Source of the DNA: Xiphydria camelus
Taxonomy: Eukaryota > Arthropoda > Insecta > Hymenoptera > Xiphydriidae
Direction of reading: 5' to 3'
NCBI GenBank assembly: GCA_963678675.1
Contig: OY783192.1
Span: 22,138,472 to 22,202,471 of the forward strand
DNA length: 64,000 bases
The position numbers and the translations under genes were made by a program. Below the pieces are notes generated by a model. The model saw only the letters and a program-made list of their open reading frames with translations, ran no database searches and had not been told where the DNA came from. Shown piece by piece: positions 22,430-32,577 of this stretch. Each line of letters begins with the position of its first letter. Within the stretch, counting starts at the first letter, position 1.

Positions 22430-23480
22430 CTAAAATAATTATAAAAACCCTATATAATTCAGCCCTGACAAATACAATCTTATCGCGCTATACCTTATCA
22501 AGGAGATCTTTCGACGTGATGATTCCGAAACGTTTTTATCGAGAAATATTTATATATTTCTAACATACGGTAGTGTTCACGAATATTGTAAAATATCGCA
22601 GGAATGTTACAGAAAAGTTACTTGCAAAAACGTGTTTTGTGGGGTGTAAATGATGATATTTTGTAATTTCCATCGTTATACCAGAGGCGAAGAAGAGATG
22701 AAATAGAAGTGAGATACATGTACACTTCACGTTTGACAGGTCGGTATATAAATTGGAACTTGTGATGGTATAATACGAAAGAGGAAATAATCGATAAAGA
22801 AAAAATAATAATAAAGTAGTTACTCCATTATTGTAATCCAATTCCATTGTATCCCATATTTTTCTGCCACGACTTTGATTGTTGATAGTGAAGAAAAATC
22901 AAATTTATTGGTTGATCCATCCACTATCAACAATCAAAGTCGTGGGAGAAAAATAAGGGATACAATGGAATAAGATTACAATAATGGAGTAACTATTTTA
23001 TTATTATTTTTTCTTTATCGATATATGTATTTCCTCTTTCGTATTATACTATCACAAGTTCCAATTTATATACCGACCTGTCAAACGTGAAGTGTACATG
23101 TACCTCACTTCTATTTCATCTCTTCTTCGCCTCTGGTGTAACGATGGAAATTACAATATATCATCATTTACACCCCACAAAGCACTTTTTTGCAAGTAAC
23201 TTTTCTGTAACATTCTTGCGATATTTTACAATATTCGTGAACACTACCGTATGTTAGAAATATATATTTCTCGATAAAAACGTTTCGGAATCATTATGTC
23301 GAAAGATCGCCTCGATAAGATACAGCTCGATAAGATTGAACTTGTTCGGGCTGAATTATATAAGGTTTTTATAATTATTTTAGGAAGTCCCAGAAGAATA
23401 CAGGTGCAGCAAAATATCGATGCTGTGCTAGAAAGAATAAGGAATAACCCTCGAACCCTAATCGGTATGAGTGATTCCTC
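22215..23480. repeat. 1.27-kb palindrome of mariner-derived sequence
   Basis: Symmetric about 22912. From the centre outward each arm has the TTTCTGCCACGACTTTGAT block, the AGGTACATGTACACTTCAC core, the CACCCCACAAAGCAC block and the HTH-exon start with its intron. Near-perfect pairing over about 550 bp suggests recent formation or arm-to-arm gene conversion. Confidence 0.8.
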
Positions 23481-23995
23481 ATTGACCGTCGTTACACCAG
23501 AGACGAAGAAGAGATGAAATAGAAGTGAGGTACATGTACACTTCAGGTTTGACAGGTCGGTGTATAAATTGGAACTTGTGTGATAGTACGGAAGAGGAAA
23601 TATATCGATAGAGAAAAAATAATGATAAAGTAATTACTTGATTATTGTGATCCAATTCCATTGCATCTCCCATTTTTCTGCCACTGCTTGTTGACGGAGG
23701 AGAAAACCCATTGATTCGTCCCGTGCTCGCATGACGCTGAAAACAAAAAATAGAATATCCACAAAGTATTTGTCCTTTATACGCAATCAAAGTGAGGTTA
23801 GAACGATCAGATAGAAAGTAACTTATCTGATGGCAATTCTTCTGAGATGCTGCCGTCTCCTTTCCTACTCTTTATGCACAGGCATCCAGAGGAAAGTAGC
23901 ACTGCATCCGTTCATTATCACGATTCACGATTATGAAAAAAAATGTAAACGATTAGCAAACTACACGGAGCGTCTGTCACATTCACCACTATTCG
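23460..23995. repeat. 1.1-kb segmental repeat, truncated copy 3
   Basis: Collinear with the first half of 6607-7724 and 16117-17240, from ATCGGTATGAG to ATTCACCACTATTCG, where homology stops. The following 23995-24270 is AT-rich with no feature seen. Confidence 0.65.
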
Positions 23996-24269
23996 CCAGG
24001 GCCGCCCCGGAAAAAGTGGACGTTTTCAGCCTCTCTCCAGCCTAAACTAAAATAGCTAGAAAAAAAAATCATAAAGAAAAGATTAGAATGTTATTATCTA
24101 CAACTTTTATTAAGGTCATTTTGTCGACAAAAAAATAATAATAATAAAATAATAAAAAAGCCTTTTGATTCGGTACTCTGGAGACTACCCTAAACAGCCC
24201 TGAAAAAATCACCGTACCCTCGTCGATTTTTTTGCGGCATAGGTAAAAATGGATAAGTGCCTTGGACTA

Positions 24270-24780
24270 AGTGATTAGGTACCTCAGTTGGGGCCAGATT
24301 GGCGTACCCAATGTAGCCCCAACTAAACGCTAATACTATATCGTATCACCTGACCCAAATTTCAGTCACTAAAAGTTCGGAATAGATTTCAATTTTATTT
24401 ATTCTGTAATAGAGAAATGGCCAATTTATCATTATATGTATCTTACTCCACTCAATTTGAAAAATGCTGTAAAGTCTATTAAAAACGCAATTATCAAAGA
24501 ATGCAATATATTATATATTTATTACCAATGTCATCATAATAAAGTTAGTAAAGTTTCTGAGGCGATGCTATCAATATTAAAACATAAAAATTATACAATA
24601 TTTCTTGCTAGGGTAGTGATTAGGTACCTTAGTTGGGGCCAGATTGGGGTGCCCAACGTAGCCCCAACTAGTACCTTAGTTGGGGCCTGATTGGGCTGCC
24701 CAACGTAGCCCCAACTAAACGCTAATACTACATCGTAGGTATCACCTGACCCAAATTCCAGTCACTAAAATTTCGGAATG
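24270..24780. repeat. Dispersed unit with 45-bp GC-rich hairpins
   Basis: AGTTGGGGCC..GATTGG..CCCAAYGTAGCCCCAACT occurs three times: 24281-24325, 24626-24669, 24671-24716. The first and last are followed by the same AAACGCTAATACTA..ATC tail and the text CACCTGACCCAAAT. Each forms a short stem-loop. Weak GGGGCC-like remnants continue to about 24940. Function unknown. Confidence 0.6.
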
Positions 24781-24988
24781 AGTTCTAAAAATTTCCAGAT
24801 TTATTTTTACTTTCGGTACATAAATAAAACAAACACAATTATATCTAATCGATTTATTATATTTTACTCAAATTGGGCCGCCCAATTGGGGCCTAATTGG
24901 CGCCCAATTACTGATTGGGCCAACTTGGGCAGATTTCCACACGGGCAAGACTAAATAATATATCATAACATGCTTATTATTATACATA

Positions 24989-25256
24989 CCGTATGTCCGT
25001 CTCTGTACTGGCCAGTTTGAAAGTTACCTTCGGATAGGCTTGGTCGGTACTCGAGTCCTTTAATACGGTAGAAGTTGAGTCGGCAGTTAGAGTTGATGTC
25101 AATTCGAGAGATCGAAGCCTCTAACCTCGAAATTGTGAATTTGTGAATAATGGAAATTACGAAAATAATTATAATTACGGGGTAAATGTCTCGATTACCG
25201 ACCAAGCCTATCCGAAGGTAACTTTCAAACTGGCCAGTACAGAGACGGACATACGG
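24989..25256. mobile_element. TA-flanked MITE, family A copy 2 (268 bp)
   Basis: Same TIR (CCGTATGTCCGTCTCTG) and body as 17908-18179. TA at 24987-24988 and 25257-25258. Confidence 0.9.
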
Positions 25257-25469
25257 TATATAGGACGAGCAAAATAAAGTACTCGCGTGAGTTACATAGC
25301 AGCAACAATGTTGTTCGTTGCAGAGCTGCTGCTCACAGCAGCTCGCAGATCCGAACTTGTTCGCGCTTGACTTTGACGCCTCCTTCTTTCTTCGATTATT
25401 CTATCGGTTATTTAACGAAAGTTCACGCAGCAGGGTACCTACATTTTTAGTTAGTCAAAACTTTTAAAC

Positions 25470-25658
25470 TTGAAAATTAAATCTGAAGTGGTACCTTCTT
25501 CTTCTACATCTCAGTCTATAGGCGCGAAGAAAAGAGGTCGTTGCTACGTATGCGAGAAAACTGACAACAAACCTTTTTACAAATGTCACCGTTGCCAAAA
25601 ATTTATTTGTATGGGTCATCTAGTGCAAACACATATGTGCTTGAGGTGTTCATAATGA
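25470..25658 (+). pseudogene. piggyBac-type cysteine-rich C-terminal tail
   Basis: About 61 codons with a zinc-binding pattern, GRCYVCEKTDNKPFYKCHRC, then C..GHL, H and CLRC before the stop. The C-x2-C...C-x2-C...C-x2-H...C-x2-C order is that of the cysteine-rich domain at the end of piggyBac transposases. No catalytic region is present upstream, so this is an isolated tail or the last exon of a lost copy. It carries a domain lacking from the piggyBac remnants at 7.7 and 17.2 kb, but nothing shows it came from the same element. A bare zinc-finger fragment of another TE is the alternative. Confidence 0.55.
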
Positions 25659-26215
25659 TTTTTCTGTAGCACATTACAGGACAAAATCATCACTAGTTAG
25701 ATGTAAGCGTTCTAAACAAATAATTTTATGTACGTTAATATTCGAAAAGCAATATTTTTCCATTTAAATATGTATCCAGTATTTATAAGTAAGTAATCAA
25801 TACCAAAGTGTATTAAAAAATGGAGCAATAAATAGTAACGAACGTGTTATTATATATGTGGGTTATTTTTGACCCAAACAAACCTCTGTGTATATTCGAA
25901 ATAAGTGACTTAGGAAGGTCAAGGTAGTTATATCACCATACGAAAGGTTGCAGAGAATTTTAATTTGTTGGTATAATATTTACCACCCTAGTATTGATGT
26001 ATTTTAAAAAATTTGAAAGTAGGATACCGACGATTTTCGCGAGAAAAATTAAATTGAAAATGAGCTCTTAAGCATTGGTGCATATGTGGGCAAAGGAAAG
26101 ACGGGGCTTTATTTTCATATTTCCACGACTTATGTATATACTGCAGATCTACAGCAAAAACTATTTAATATATTTCTAAAACAGTTAGAAAATTTAATAT
26201 TACAAAAACGAGTGC
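25659..26215. other. AT-rich stretch after the zinc-finger tail
   Basis: No gene. TGTGGGTTATTTTTGACCC near 25858 is the only motif that might be a transposon terminus; its partner was not found. Confidence 0.3.
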
Positions 26216-26638
26216 GTAGAGAGCTGCGCGATAGAAGTGAAACTTCGTAAGTACCAGCAATCGATCAAAGTTACTTCGTATCCTTCTATTATCCTTTCCT
26301 TTCCTTTTATTCCTTCTATTATATTCCTTCTATTATAAAAAATAGTTTTCGAATAAATGCGTGGATAAAACCGTGTCGTCAAAAACCCCGGCGACCTCCT
26401 TCCTTCCTTCCTTCCTTCTTTCCGGACGGTTGTTATGCGGCCCTTCGCCTCCGCCTCCTCCTGCTCTTTTTCTTTTTCTTCTTCTTCTGAGGAGGAGGAG
26501 GGGGAGGAGGAGGAGAGAGGAGGAGGAGTAGTGAGGAGGAGGAGGAGGGAGGAGGAGGAAGATAAGTCCATTGGCCGACCAACGTCCTCTACAAGCTTGG
26601 GGGAGCGAAGCGACAACGGCGCGGGGGCGGAGCCCCCT
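26216..26638 (+). mobile_element. Helitron-like 3' end, copy 1
   Basis: Ends with a GC hairpin GGGGGCGGAGCCCC followed by CTAG and T, the arrangement of Helitron 3' termini. Upstream are a GGA/GAG-rich tract (26480-26560) and GTTTTCGAATAAATGCGTGG, both shared in inverted orientation with 44786-45070. Near the left is GAAGTGAAACTTC at 26239. The 5' end (TC) is not defined and no helicase is present. Confidence 0.45.
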
Positions 26639-26640
26639 AG

Positions 26641-26835
26641 TACTGAGAAAAGAGTTTATTTGCAGTTAATAAATGTATACTTGATTACAGCGGAAAAAAT
26701 ATTTTGTTGGGCCAAGTAAATATATATTAATTATTTCAATGTCTCTTCCATTCAAACAAAAATAGAGTAATAGCTAATGAATATTTACTTGGCCCAAAGA
26801 AACATTTCTTTCGCCATAATCAAGTACTCTGAGGG
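26641..26835. repeat. AT-rich inverted repeat family B
   Basis: ACTGAGAAAAGAGTTTATTT...CTTGATTACAGC at the left pairs with GCCATAATCAAGTACTC at the right. Related pieces are at 35327-35605, 36060-36240 and 59400-59510. Confidence 0.55.
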
Positions 26836-26849
26836 AAGAGGGAAGAGGT

Positions 26850-27040
26850 ACGAACCTATCAGAAAAATTTATTTGAGATAAATAGACATTTATTTACATC
26901 GAATAAAAGTCTATTTACATTAATGTTTTGCATATCTTTTTAATCGAGTATAGGAACCTAGTAGAACATTTATCTAATTCAAATAGAGTTTTATTCAATG
27001 GGAATAAATTCCCTTTCATCTCAAATACATTTTTTTATTA
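26850..27040. mobile_element. AT-rich MITE (about 190 bp)
   Basis: GAACCTATCAGAAAAATTTA at the left is inverted as AAATACATTTTTTTATTAGG near 27035. No coding content. TSD not clear. Confidence 0.5.
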
Positions 27041-27084
27041 GGTTCTTACTCAACTAGACGCGACGGAACACGACGACGCGATGG

Positions 27085-27305
27085 ATACTAGCATGCTTAT
27101 TACCAAACACCGTCCACACTTGCTTATACATAAGCATTCCCTTTTTCACCCCCGCCTCAGGAAGCATGCTTGAAAATCAACCGTCGGTCGATTTGTAAGC
27201 ATGCTACTTTCAAGCATGCTCGAAACTAGTACGGCTATGGACACACATACTACTAGGAGCACTTCCTCGAAAAAAGCATGCTTTCATACTCGAAACTAGC
27301 ATGTG
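27085..27305. repeat. Cluster of AAGCATGCT palindromic motifs
   Basis: At least six copies of (A)AGCATGCT(T) or one-mismatch variants (TAGCATGCTT, GAAGCATGCTTG, GTAAGCATGCTAC, CAAGCATGCTC, AAAGCATGCTTT, TAGCATGTG) lie in about 220 bp, irregularly spaced. A binding-site cluster or several small hairpins are possible. Confidence 0.5.
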
Positions 27306-27344
27306 TATCTGGACCTTAATACATATACAGAGTGGGGCCATTTA

Positions 27345-27450
27345 ACGTTACCTCCAAATGTATGTCAATCGTGACATTACCGACGCGCAATAACGATACC
27401 TCCAAATGTATGTCAATAGTGATATTACCGACGCGCAATTTGTACGCACG
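27345..27450. repeat. Two tandem copies of a 45-50 bp unit
   Basis: ACCTCCAAATGTATGTCAAT..GTGA.ATTACCGACGCGCAAT appears twice in direct orientation, starting near 27351 and 27400, with few differences. Confidence 0.65.
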
Positions 27451-27489
27451 AATTCCCCAGTGGCGGTGATGAGTCATCACGGTCACTGA

Positions 27490-27868
27490 AGCTGGATTTA
27501 CACTGTATCACTTTTGATGTACATCCAAAGTGAATCACTCAGAGTGAAAGCATCCAGGGTCAAGCGTAATTTACATTTGTCACTTTGGATGATCATCTTG
27601 GAGGAATCATCCAAAGTAATAAGTGTAAATTGCCTTTCATTTTGGTTTCATTCAAAATGTGCACCTGGATATTACCCTAGATGCTTTCACTCTTAGTGAT
27701 TCACTTTGGATGTACATCAAAAGTGATAGGTACAGTGTAAATCTACTTAATATCCAGGTGCACATTTTGGATGAAACCAAAATGAAAGGCAATTTACCCT
27801 TATCACTTTGGATGATTCCTCCAAGATGATCATCGAAAGTGACAAATGTAAATTACGCTTTAACTAAA
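27490..27868. repeat. Interlocked (a-b-a'-b') inverted repeats
   Basis: Arm a (27492-27550) pairs with 27699-27752; arm b (27560-27675) pairs with 27755-27868. The order a, b, a', b' means the two hairpins cannot form side by side. Motifs CACTTTGGATG and ATCATCCAAAGTG recur throughout. No gene. Confidence 0.7.
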
Positions 27869-28280
27869 CGGACGCCTTACTTCGGCCAGTTTGAAGGAGA
27901 GGAGGAAGGCTGTGACGTGCACGTACATTCTGAGCTACGTTACAGGCATAGTGCATAGTGCACGTACATTCTGAGCTACGTCTCAGCCTATCCCCTCTCC
28001 TGCGACCATGATGAGTCATGGTGTCGGGCTTTTCGTTACATAGAAGATTGCGGGCAAACCGATTTACATCCAAGGCGCTCATAGAAGTTTCACTTCAAAA
28101 AAATATTTCTGACTACTTTCTAACCTTAATATACACTATATAAACTCGGCGGCTCATCACGCGCGTACTAGAGAATATTCCACTCCGATATATACCGTAG
28201 GTTTAATGGAAACCCGATCGCTTGCCGAGACCTGAAAATTTGACTTGGCAGTATTTAGACTCTTCTGAAGCCAACTCTAA

Positions 28281-28478
28281 GGCCTAACTCAGACGGTGCG
28301 ACTTTCCTGCGACCGTTTTGTCGCACTGTTGTCGAAAGTAGCGAAGACGACTGTCGTCGACGAGTCGCACCGTCTGAGTGCTTTACTGCGACTTCATGCT
28401 GATTTGCCGCATCTCCGCTGCTCTCGACAGCAGTGCGACAAAACGGTCGCAGGAAAGTAGCACCGTCTGCGTTAGGCC
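28281..28478. mobile_element. TAA-flanked MITE, Harbinger-like (198 bp)
   Basis: TIRs starting GGCCTAAC(T/G)CAGACGGTGC extend about 60 bp through CCTGCGACCGTTTTGTCGCA. TAA flanks both ends (28278-28280, 28479-28481). The 3-bp TAA duplication fits PIF/Harbinger. Confidence 0.8.
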
Positions 28479-28481
28479 TAA

Positions 28482-28830
28482 GTGGGGGGTATACACGGTG
28501 CTCACGGTCTCGCGTCTCAGGTAGTCCTCGCATCGGCATGTCTGTCTCTGGTCTCCTGGGCAAGTGTGTACTGCCAGAATTATGCATTTTATTTTTTCTC
28601 ACCTCCTCTCTCACCCGCTAGGGCCTCACCACGAGCGCTAACCACTCTCTTTCCCCACCCTCGCTACCATTGGTCATCACACCGACAGCGTCCCCCACCA
28701 CAAGCGCTTACCCCTCATTCCCTATGGAACTTCCATTTCATGTCAGTTTCATTTTACTGCCTACTGCGCCGTAAGAAGTTTCACTTCAAAAAAAAGAAGG
28801 GCCTTATCGGTCAATTGGATGAGAAAACGT
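28482..28830. other. GC-rich unique stretch, ends near GAAGTTTCACTTC
   Basis: No reliable gene; frames at 28433-28832 lack recognisable domains. The palindromic motif GAAGTTTCACTTC lies at about 28773. Confidence 0.3.
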
Positions 28831-29072
28831 AATTCTAGGATGCTCGGGAAAAAGAGTACAAGTCAAAAAATGGTATTGCTCAGAAAACACCTTTATTTGT
28901 TTATATTGAAACACAAACTGTTGAAAAAATGTATAAAATGAAAATAACACTTCTCATAAGAACCGTTAAATGCATGTAGCACACAAATATCCCTAGGAAA
29001 GTAGAAGAAAATTGTAGAAGTGTTTTGGTAGGCGATTTTGACTTATACTCTTTTTCCCGGGCATCCTAGAAT
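28831..29072. mobile_element. MITE with 36-bp TIRs (about 240 bp)
   Basis: AATTCTAGGATGCTCGGGAA at the left and its complement at 29037-29072 delimit an AT-rich body. The TSD is ambiguous because the termini themselves are palindromic with AATT. Confidence 0.75.
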
Positions 29073-29284
29073 TTAAAGTTGTAAATCTTGAGAATCTCGC
29101 TAATAAAGCATGACTGCCACGCATCCTTTGAACTAAAGAACGGAAGAATAATGCTAAAAATATTATATTTTTTTAGGTAGATCAGTATGTCGTCAGTTGT
29201 GATTGTTATCAATCAAAGAATATATTTCTTAAACTAATTTAATCGGATCCTTCTTATATACCCACCGAATACGGCCCTACGTCA

Positions 29285-29700
29285 TAGAACTACCTTAAAA
29301 CCCACGACGACTACAGCCGCGACGAAGTCGCGAAGGCGACGGCAAATTGCGAATGCTAATGTGCGCGCGCGCGAACGAATGAGTCGCGAACGAAAGCGGA
29401 TGCGACGCGCACGAAAGGGCGGAATCCGAAATGCGGCAATCAGCGTGAATGGAGATTTGTTAGCGTTGTCCGTACACGCATGTATAATGCCGGGTCGCTC
29501 CCTGCTCCGCGGAGCAGTAAAATAAAAACCGGGGATCGAAACTTCCCGTTGAACGCGCGCGCGCGGGTAAACTTTTGGCGTCGCGCGGAGGGCGGAAAAT
29601 GTGTCGTTTGAACTCCGCGAGGCGCGATCCCGTGCTGTATGTAGCGACGGCGGGTGCTCTCGAAAACTCGGGTAGGGTGAATCCGACTCGTTAAAACGAT
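29285..29700. other. CpG-rich block
   Basis: About 400 bp much richer in GC and CpG than its surroundings, with GCGCGCGCGC runs. The 147-codon minus frame (29282-29725) is arginine-rich and looks compositional. It could be a host CpG-rich promoter or exon fragment; nothing identifies it. Confidence 0.35.
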
Positions 29701-30174
29701 GCGCTCTGATTACACAGGCACACAAAAAAAAGCTCCTATTCCCGGAACCAGACCAGTATATCTTTATGTTTTTGAGGTTGCTGAATCCGAATCCGATGTC
29801 TGTTTGTCTCCATCACGTCACGTTCAAGGTCATTTCAAGGTCAAATCCTGGAAAAATAGTCAAATCTATTCAAATTATTATTCCTATATATTTTTGAGGT
29901 CGCTGAATCCAAATCCGATGTCCGTTTGATCCGACAAGGTCAAATTCAAGGTCATTTCAAGGTCAAATGTATTTATTCTGCCAAAAATGAATTTTTGATT
30001 GCAGATTCTGAAAGAACGGGAAATTTTACGTCTAGATATGTATTCAATTTTGTTGATAACATAACCCCCAAGGTCATTTAAAGGTCAAATCTAGCAAAAA
30101 TGTTCTAATCTAAAGTCCAAGCTGACCCCCTCCATGGGAGTGCCGGTCGACGTGTTTCCACTCATAGGGCGCCG

Positions 30175-31963
30175 CACAGTGCGGCGAGTCAATGGGAAAT
30201 AGGGAAAAAACTGAAAACTTAACTATAACGAAGTTTTAGTGATACAATTTTGTTGAATTTTCATTTAATTGTACATTGAAATATATATTTCGTCAAAGAA
30301 GTAAAATAATATCACATTGTTTAAACTTTTCAGGTTGCGTTATTAGCAATATGAAACTCAACTAAAAGAATACTTTTTTTGAAGTATATATTACATTCCT
30401 GCGTAAGATATGTACATACAATTAATTAAAAATTAATTTTTACGAACATTTAGCACTAAATATTCTGAATCATCAATCGCATGAATTTTCACTACAAAGA
30501 AGGTAGCTTTCAATATCATCATCGAATATTCTTGTTCGCCTCCGTACAATTTTCCTGTTCATGGAAATATACGGGTCAGACATCAGCAATAGGTTGTTTA
30601 TTACGTCTTGACAATTATTTAATCTTGAGGACTTTCTAGCGTGATTTAATCTAGTGCGTCGAAAAACTTTGTGCGTAGCTTCGAGAGCCTCCTCAGACAA
30701 TTGTCCAATTGGTATTTCAAAATATTTCATGATGTCAACTGCGTGAAAGAAGAGTTTATGCAAAGTACTTGGCATGTAATACCAAGAATAATGTTGTAAA
30801 TACAGGTCTTTGGTTTGACAAAGGAGTAATTTAAATTGTTCCAAATCAACAGCTGAACCACTTGCAATAACACGTAGAATCACAGAGAACTTTTGAATCA
30901 AAGTCTCATTGATTCCAGTAATTTCAGAGCTTAGCTTAGAGTTCGCAAAAAACCTCCGCGCAGTATTACCATCATTTGACGACCCAAACCCTGGTTTCGG
31001 CTGGTCAACATTTAAACCCATTTTTGATTGGAACTCAGATTGTCTGTCGGAAGATTAAGACACTGCTGCGTATGAAAAAGTAGCAGATACTTTCAGCCGT
31101 GATGGTATTACCGCATATAGCAATTCGATAAATTATTTTAAAATTTATTTGGACAATAAACTTTTCAAAATATCTCGAAACGGTAAGGAATGCGACGGAA
31201 TAGAAATAATATTGGGGTTTCAAAGGGGGTCGAACTTTAAATTATATTAATTTTACCGTAGAAAGCGAATTGATAATTTGTTTAAACAATAAACTTATGT
31301 ACATATCTTGAAAATTATGAGAGATACGAAGAAGCGGGTAAAATTTTAAAACGGTACGTAGGAATTCGAATCCGAAGCCGCGATCTTATTACCGGAGTAA
31401 TAGTACGAGCCTCTATTGAGGCACGCGGCAAGGATTAAAAAATGCTGTATATCAAAGGCTAGCAGGTACTAGCAGCCAAATTTTGCTTAAGCGAATAAAG
31501 GCTATTGTACTCTGTACGTTAGAACAAGAATTAGCTCGACACCTCATGACACTCATTAGATAAACCTTCTGAAAGTCAACAACTTTGACGGAGTTGAAGT
31601 AAAATGAGGCCTCACTCAAATAGGCGATTAAAACAATAACAACCAATAAGAGTAACAAAGAATAGGTCGAAAACATAGTTCTTACTCTAATGAACAAAAT
31701 CTATGCAAACAAACCGATGATTTTCGGGCGAATTCACATTTTCCAATAAATCGAAATCTCCGCGTCGCACACCTCCTCTGTGTGTAACGTAGACTGCTCA
31801 AACAAGCTGATATTCAGAGCGGTGTTGCACAGGTGCCAGTGGAATTTTTCGTAAACAAGCTTTAGTTTCTTGTTTGGGGACTATCTTTTGACCTACGTGT
31901 GTTTTAGAACCGTTTTTGTACAACTTGATTTTTTGGGTTTTTTCCATTGGTCGCCGCACTGTG
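30175..31963 (-). mobile_element. Transib element 1 (1,789 bp), nested, CGCCG duplication
   Basis: Termini CACAGTGCGGCGA in inverted orientation (30175-30187, 31951-31963), flanked by CGCCG at 30170-30174 and 31964-31968. Five-bp CG-rich duplications and CAC-starting termini are Transib hallmarks. It keeps only the C-terminal third of the RAG1-like transposase, so it is an internally deleted copy. CACAGTG equals the consensus heptamer of V(D)J recombination signals. The right end has GAAAAAACC after 12 bp; the left has GAAAAAACT after 22 bp. Confidence 0.92.
30473..31054 (-). pseudogene. Transib (RAG1-like) transposase, C-terminal fragment
   Basis: The frame opens after a stop at 31055-31057. 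From the N end it reads MGLNVDQPKPGFGSSNDGNT and ARRFF (the counterpart of NGNFARKLM in RAG1), a helical middle, then STLHKLFFHAVDIMKYFEIP, IGQLSEEALEATHKVFRRTR containing the third acidic catalytic position (the Glu962 region of RAG1), and LLLMSDPYIS near the end. The first two catalytic Asp and the zinc-binding region are missing, so it cannot work alone. The homologous region of Transib element 2 (45104-45800) is clearly related but diverged, so the two copies come from different subfamilies. Confidence 0.88.
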
Positions 31964-32577
31964 CGCCGGGTCGCGCGTGGAGTGGATAGCGGAGCTTCGA
32001 TCGCGCCGGCTCGGATCTGTAGTAAGAGAGGCCCTGATGGAACGGTGAGTCGGAAGGCTGTCGCCAGTGGCGGTTTCCTAGCCCTCTCGTGTCTTCAATG
32101 CATTACCGCGGATCGGCGTCCACGACCGAATGATCCGTTGAGAGGTACACGTCTTTGACGTTTAAAAGACGCGGAGGTCTGTTTGGAGATCTGCCAAGTT
32201 TTTTTTTCAATGCATCAACTCACTCAGTTCCGAGCGAGAATAAATCTGTTCTCGTACCGCAAAATAAATTTTGAAATCCAGTCACGTGATCTCTCAATTC
32301 AAGTGAATTGGAGCTCATCGTTGTAAATTTGATACAGCGAATATGTGTGATGTGCCTGCACCCAGGGTACCTCCACGCGGTAACGGCGGGCAACGGTTTT
32401 TTTATTGTTTATTTTTCCGGCAAAATCCCTGGATGAAGGCGTCCAAGCCGTCATGGCAGGCACACACGGAAATGTGTTACGATACAGGGGTTCTCACAAG
32501 GAATCCCAGTATCGGCGGTTGGTCTGGGTAAGCAAGCGGGCCCGCAATCGTCGTCATCAAACGACCGCAGCTCTGCA

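Noticed and set aside
24270..24720. CRISPR-like short repeats
   Set aside because: The repeats are hairpins with irregular spacing in a eukaryotic TE context, with no cas genes.
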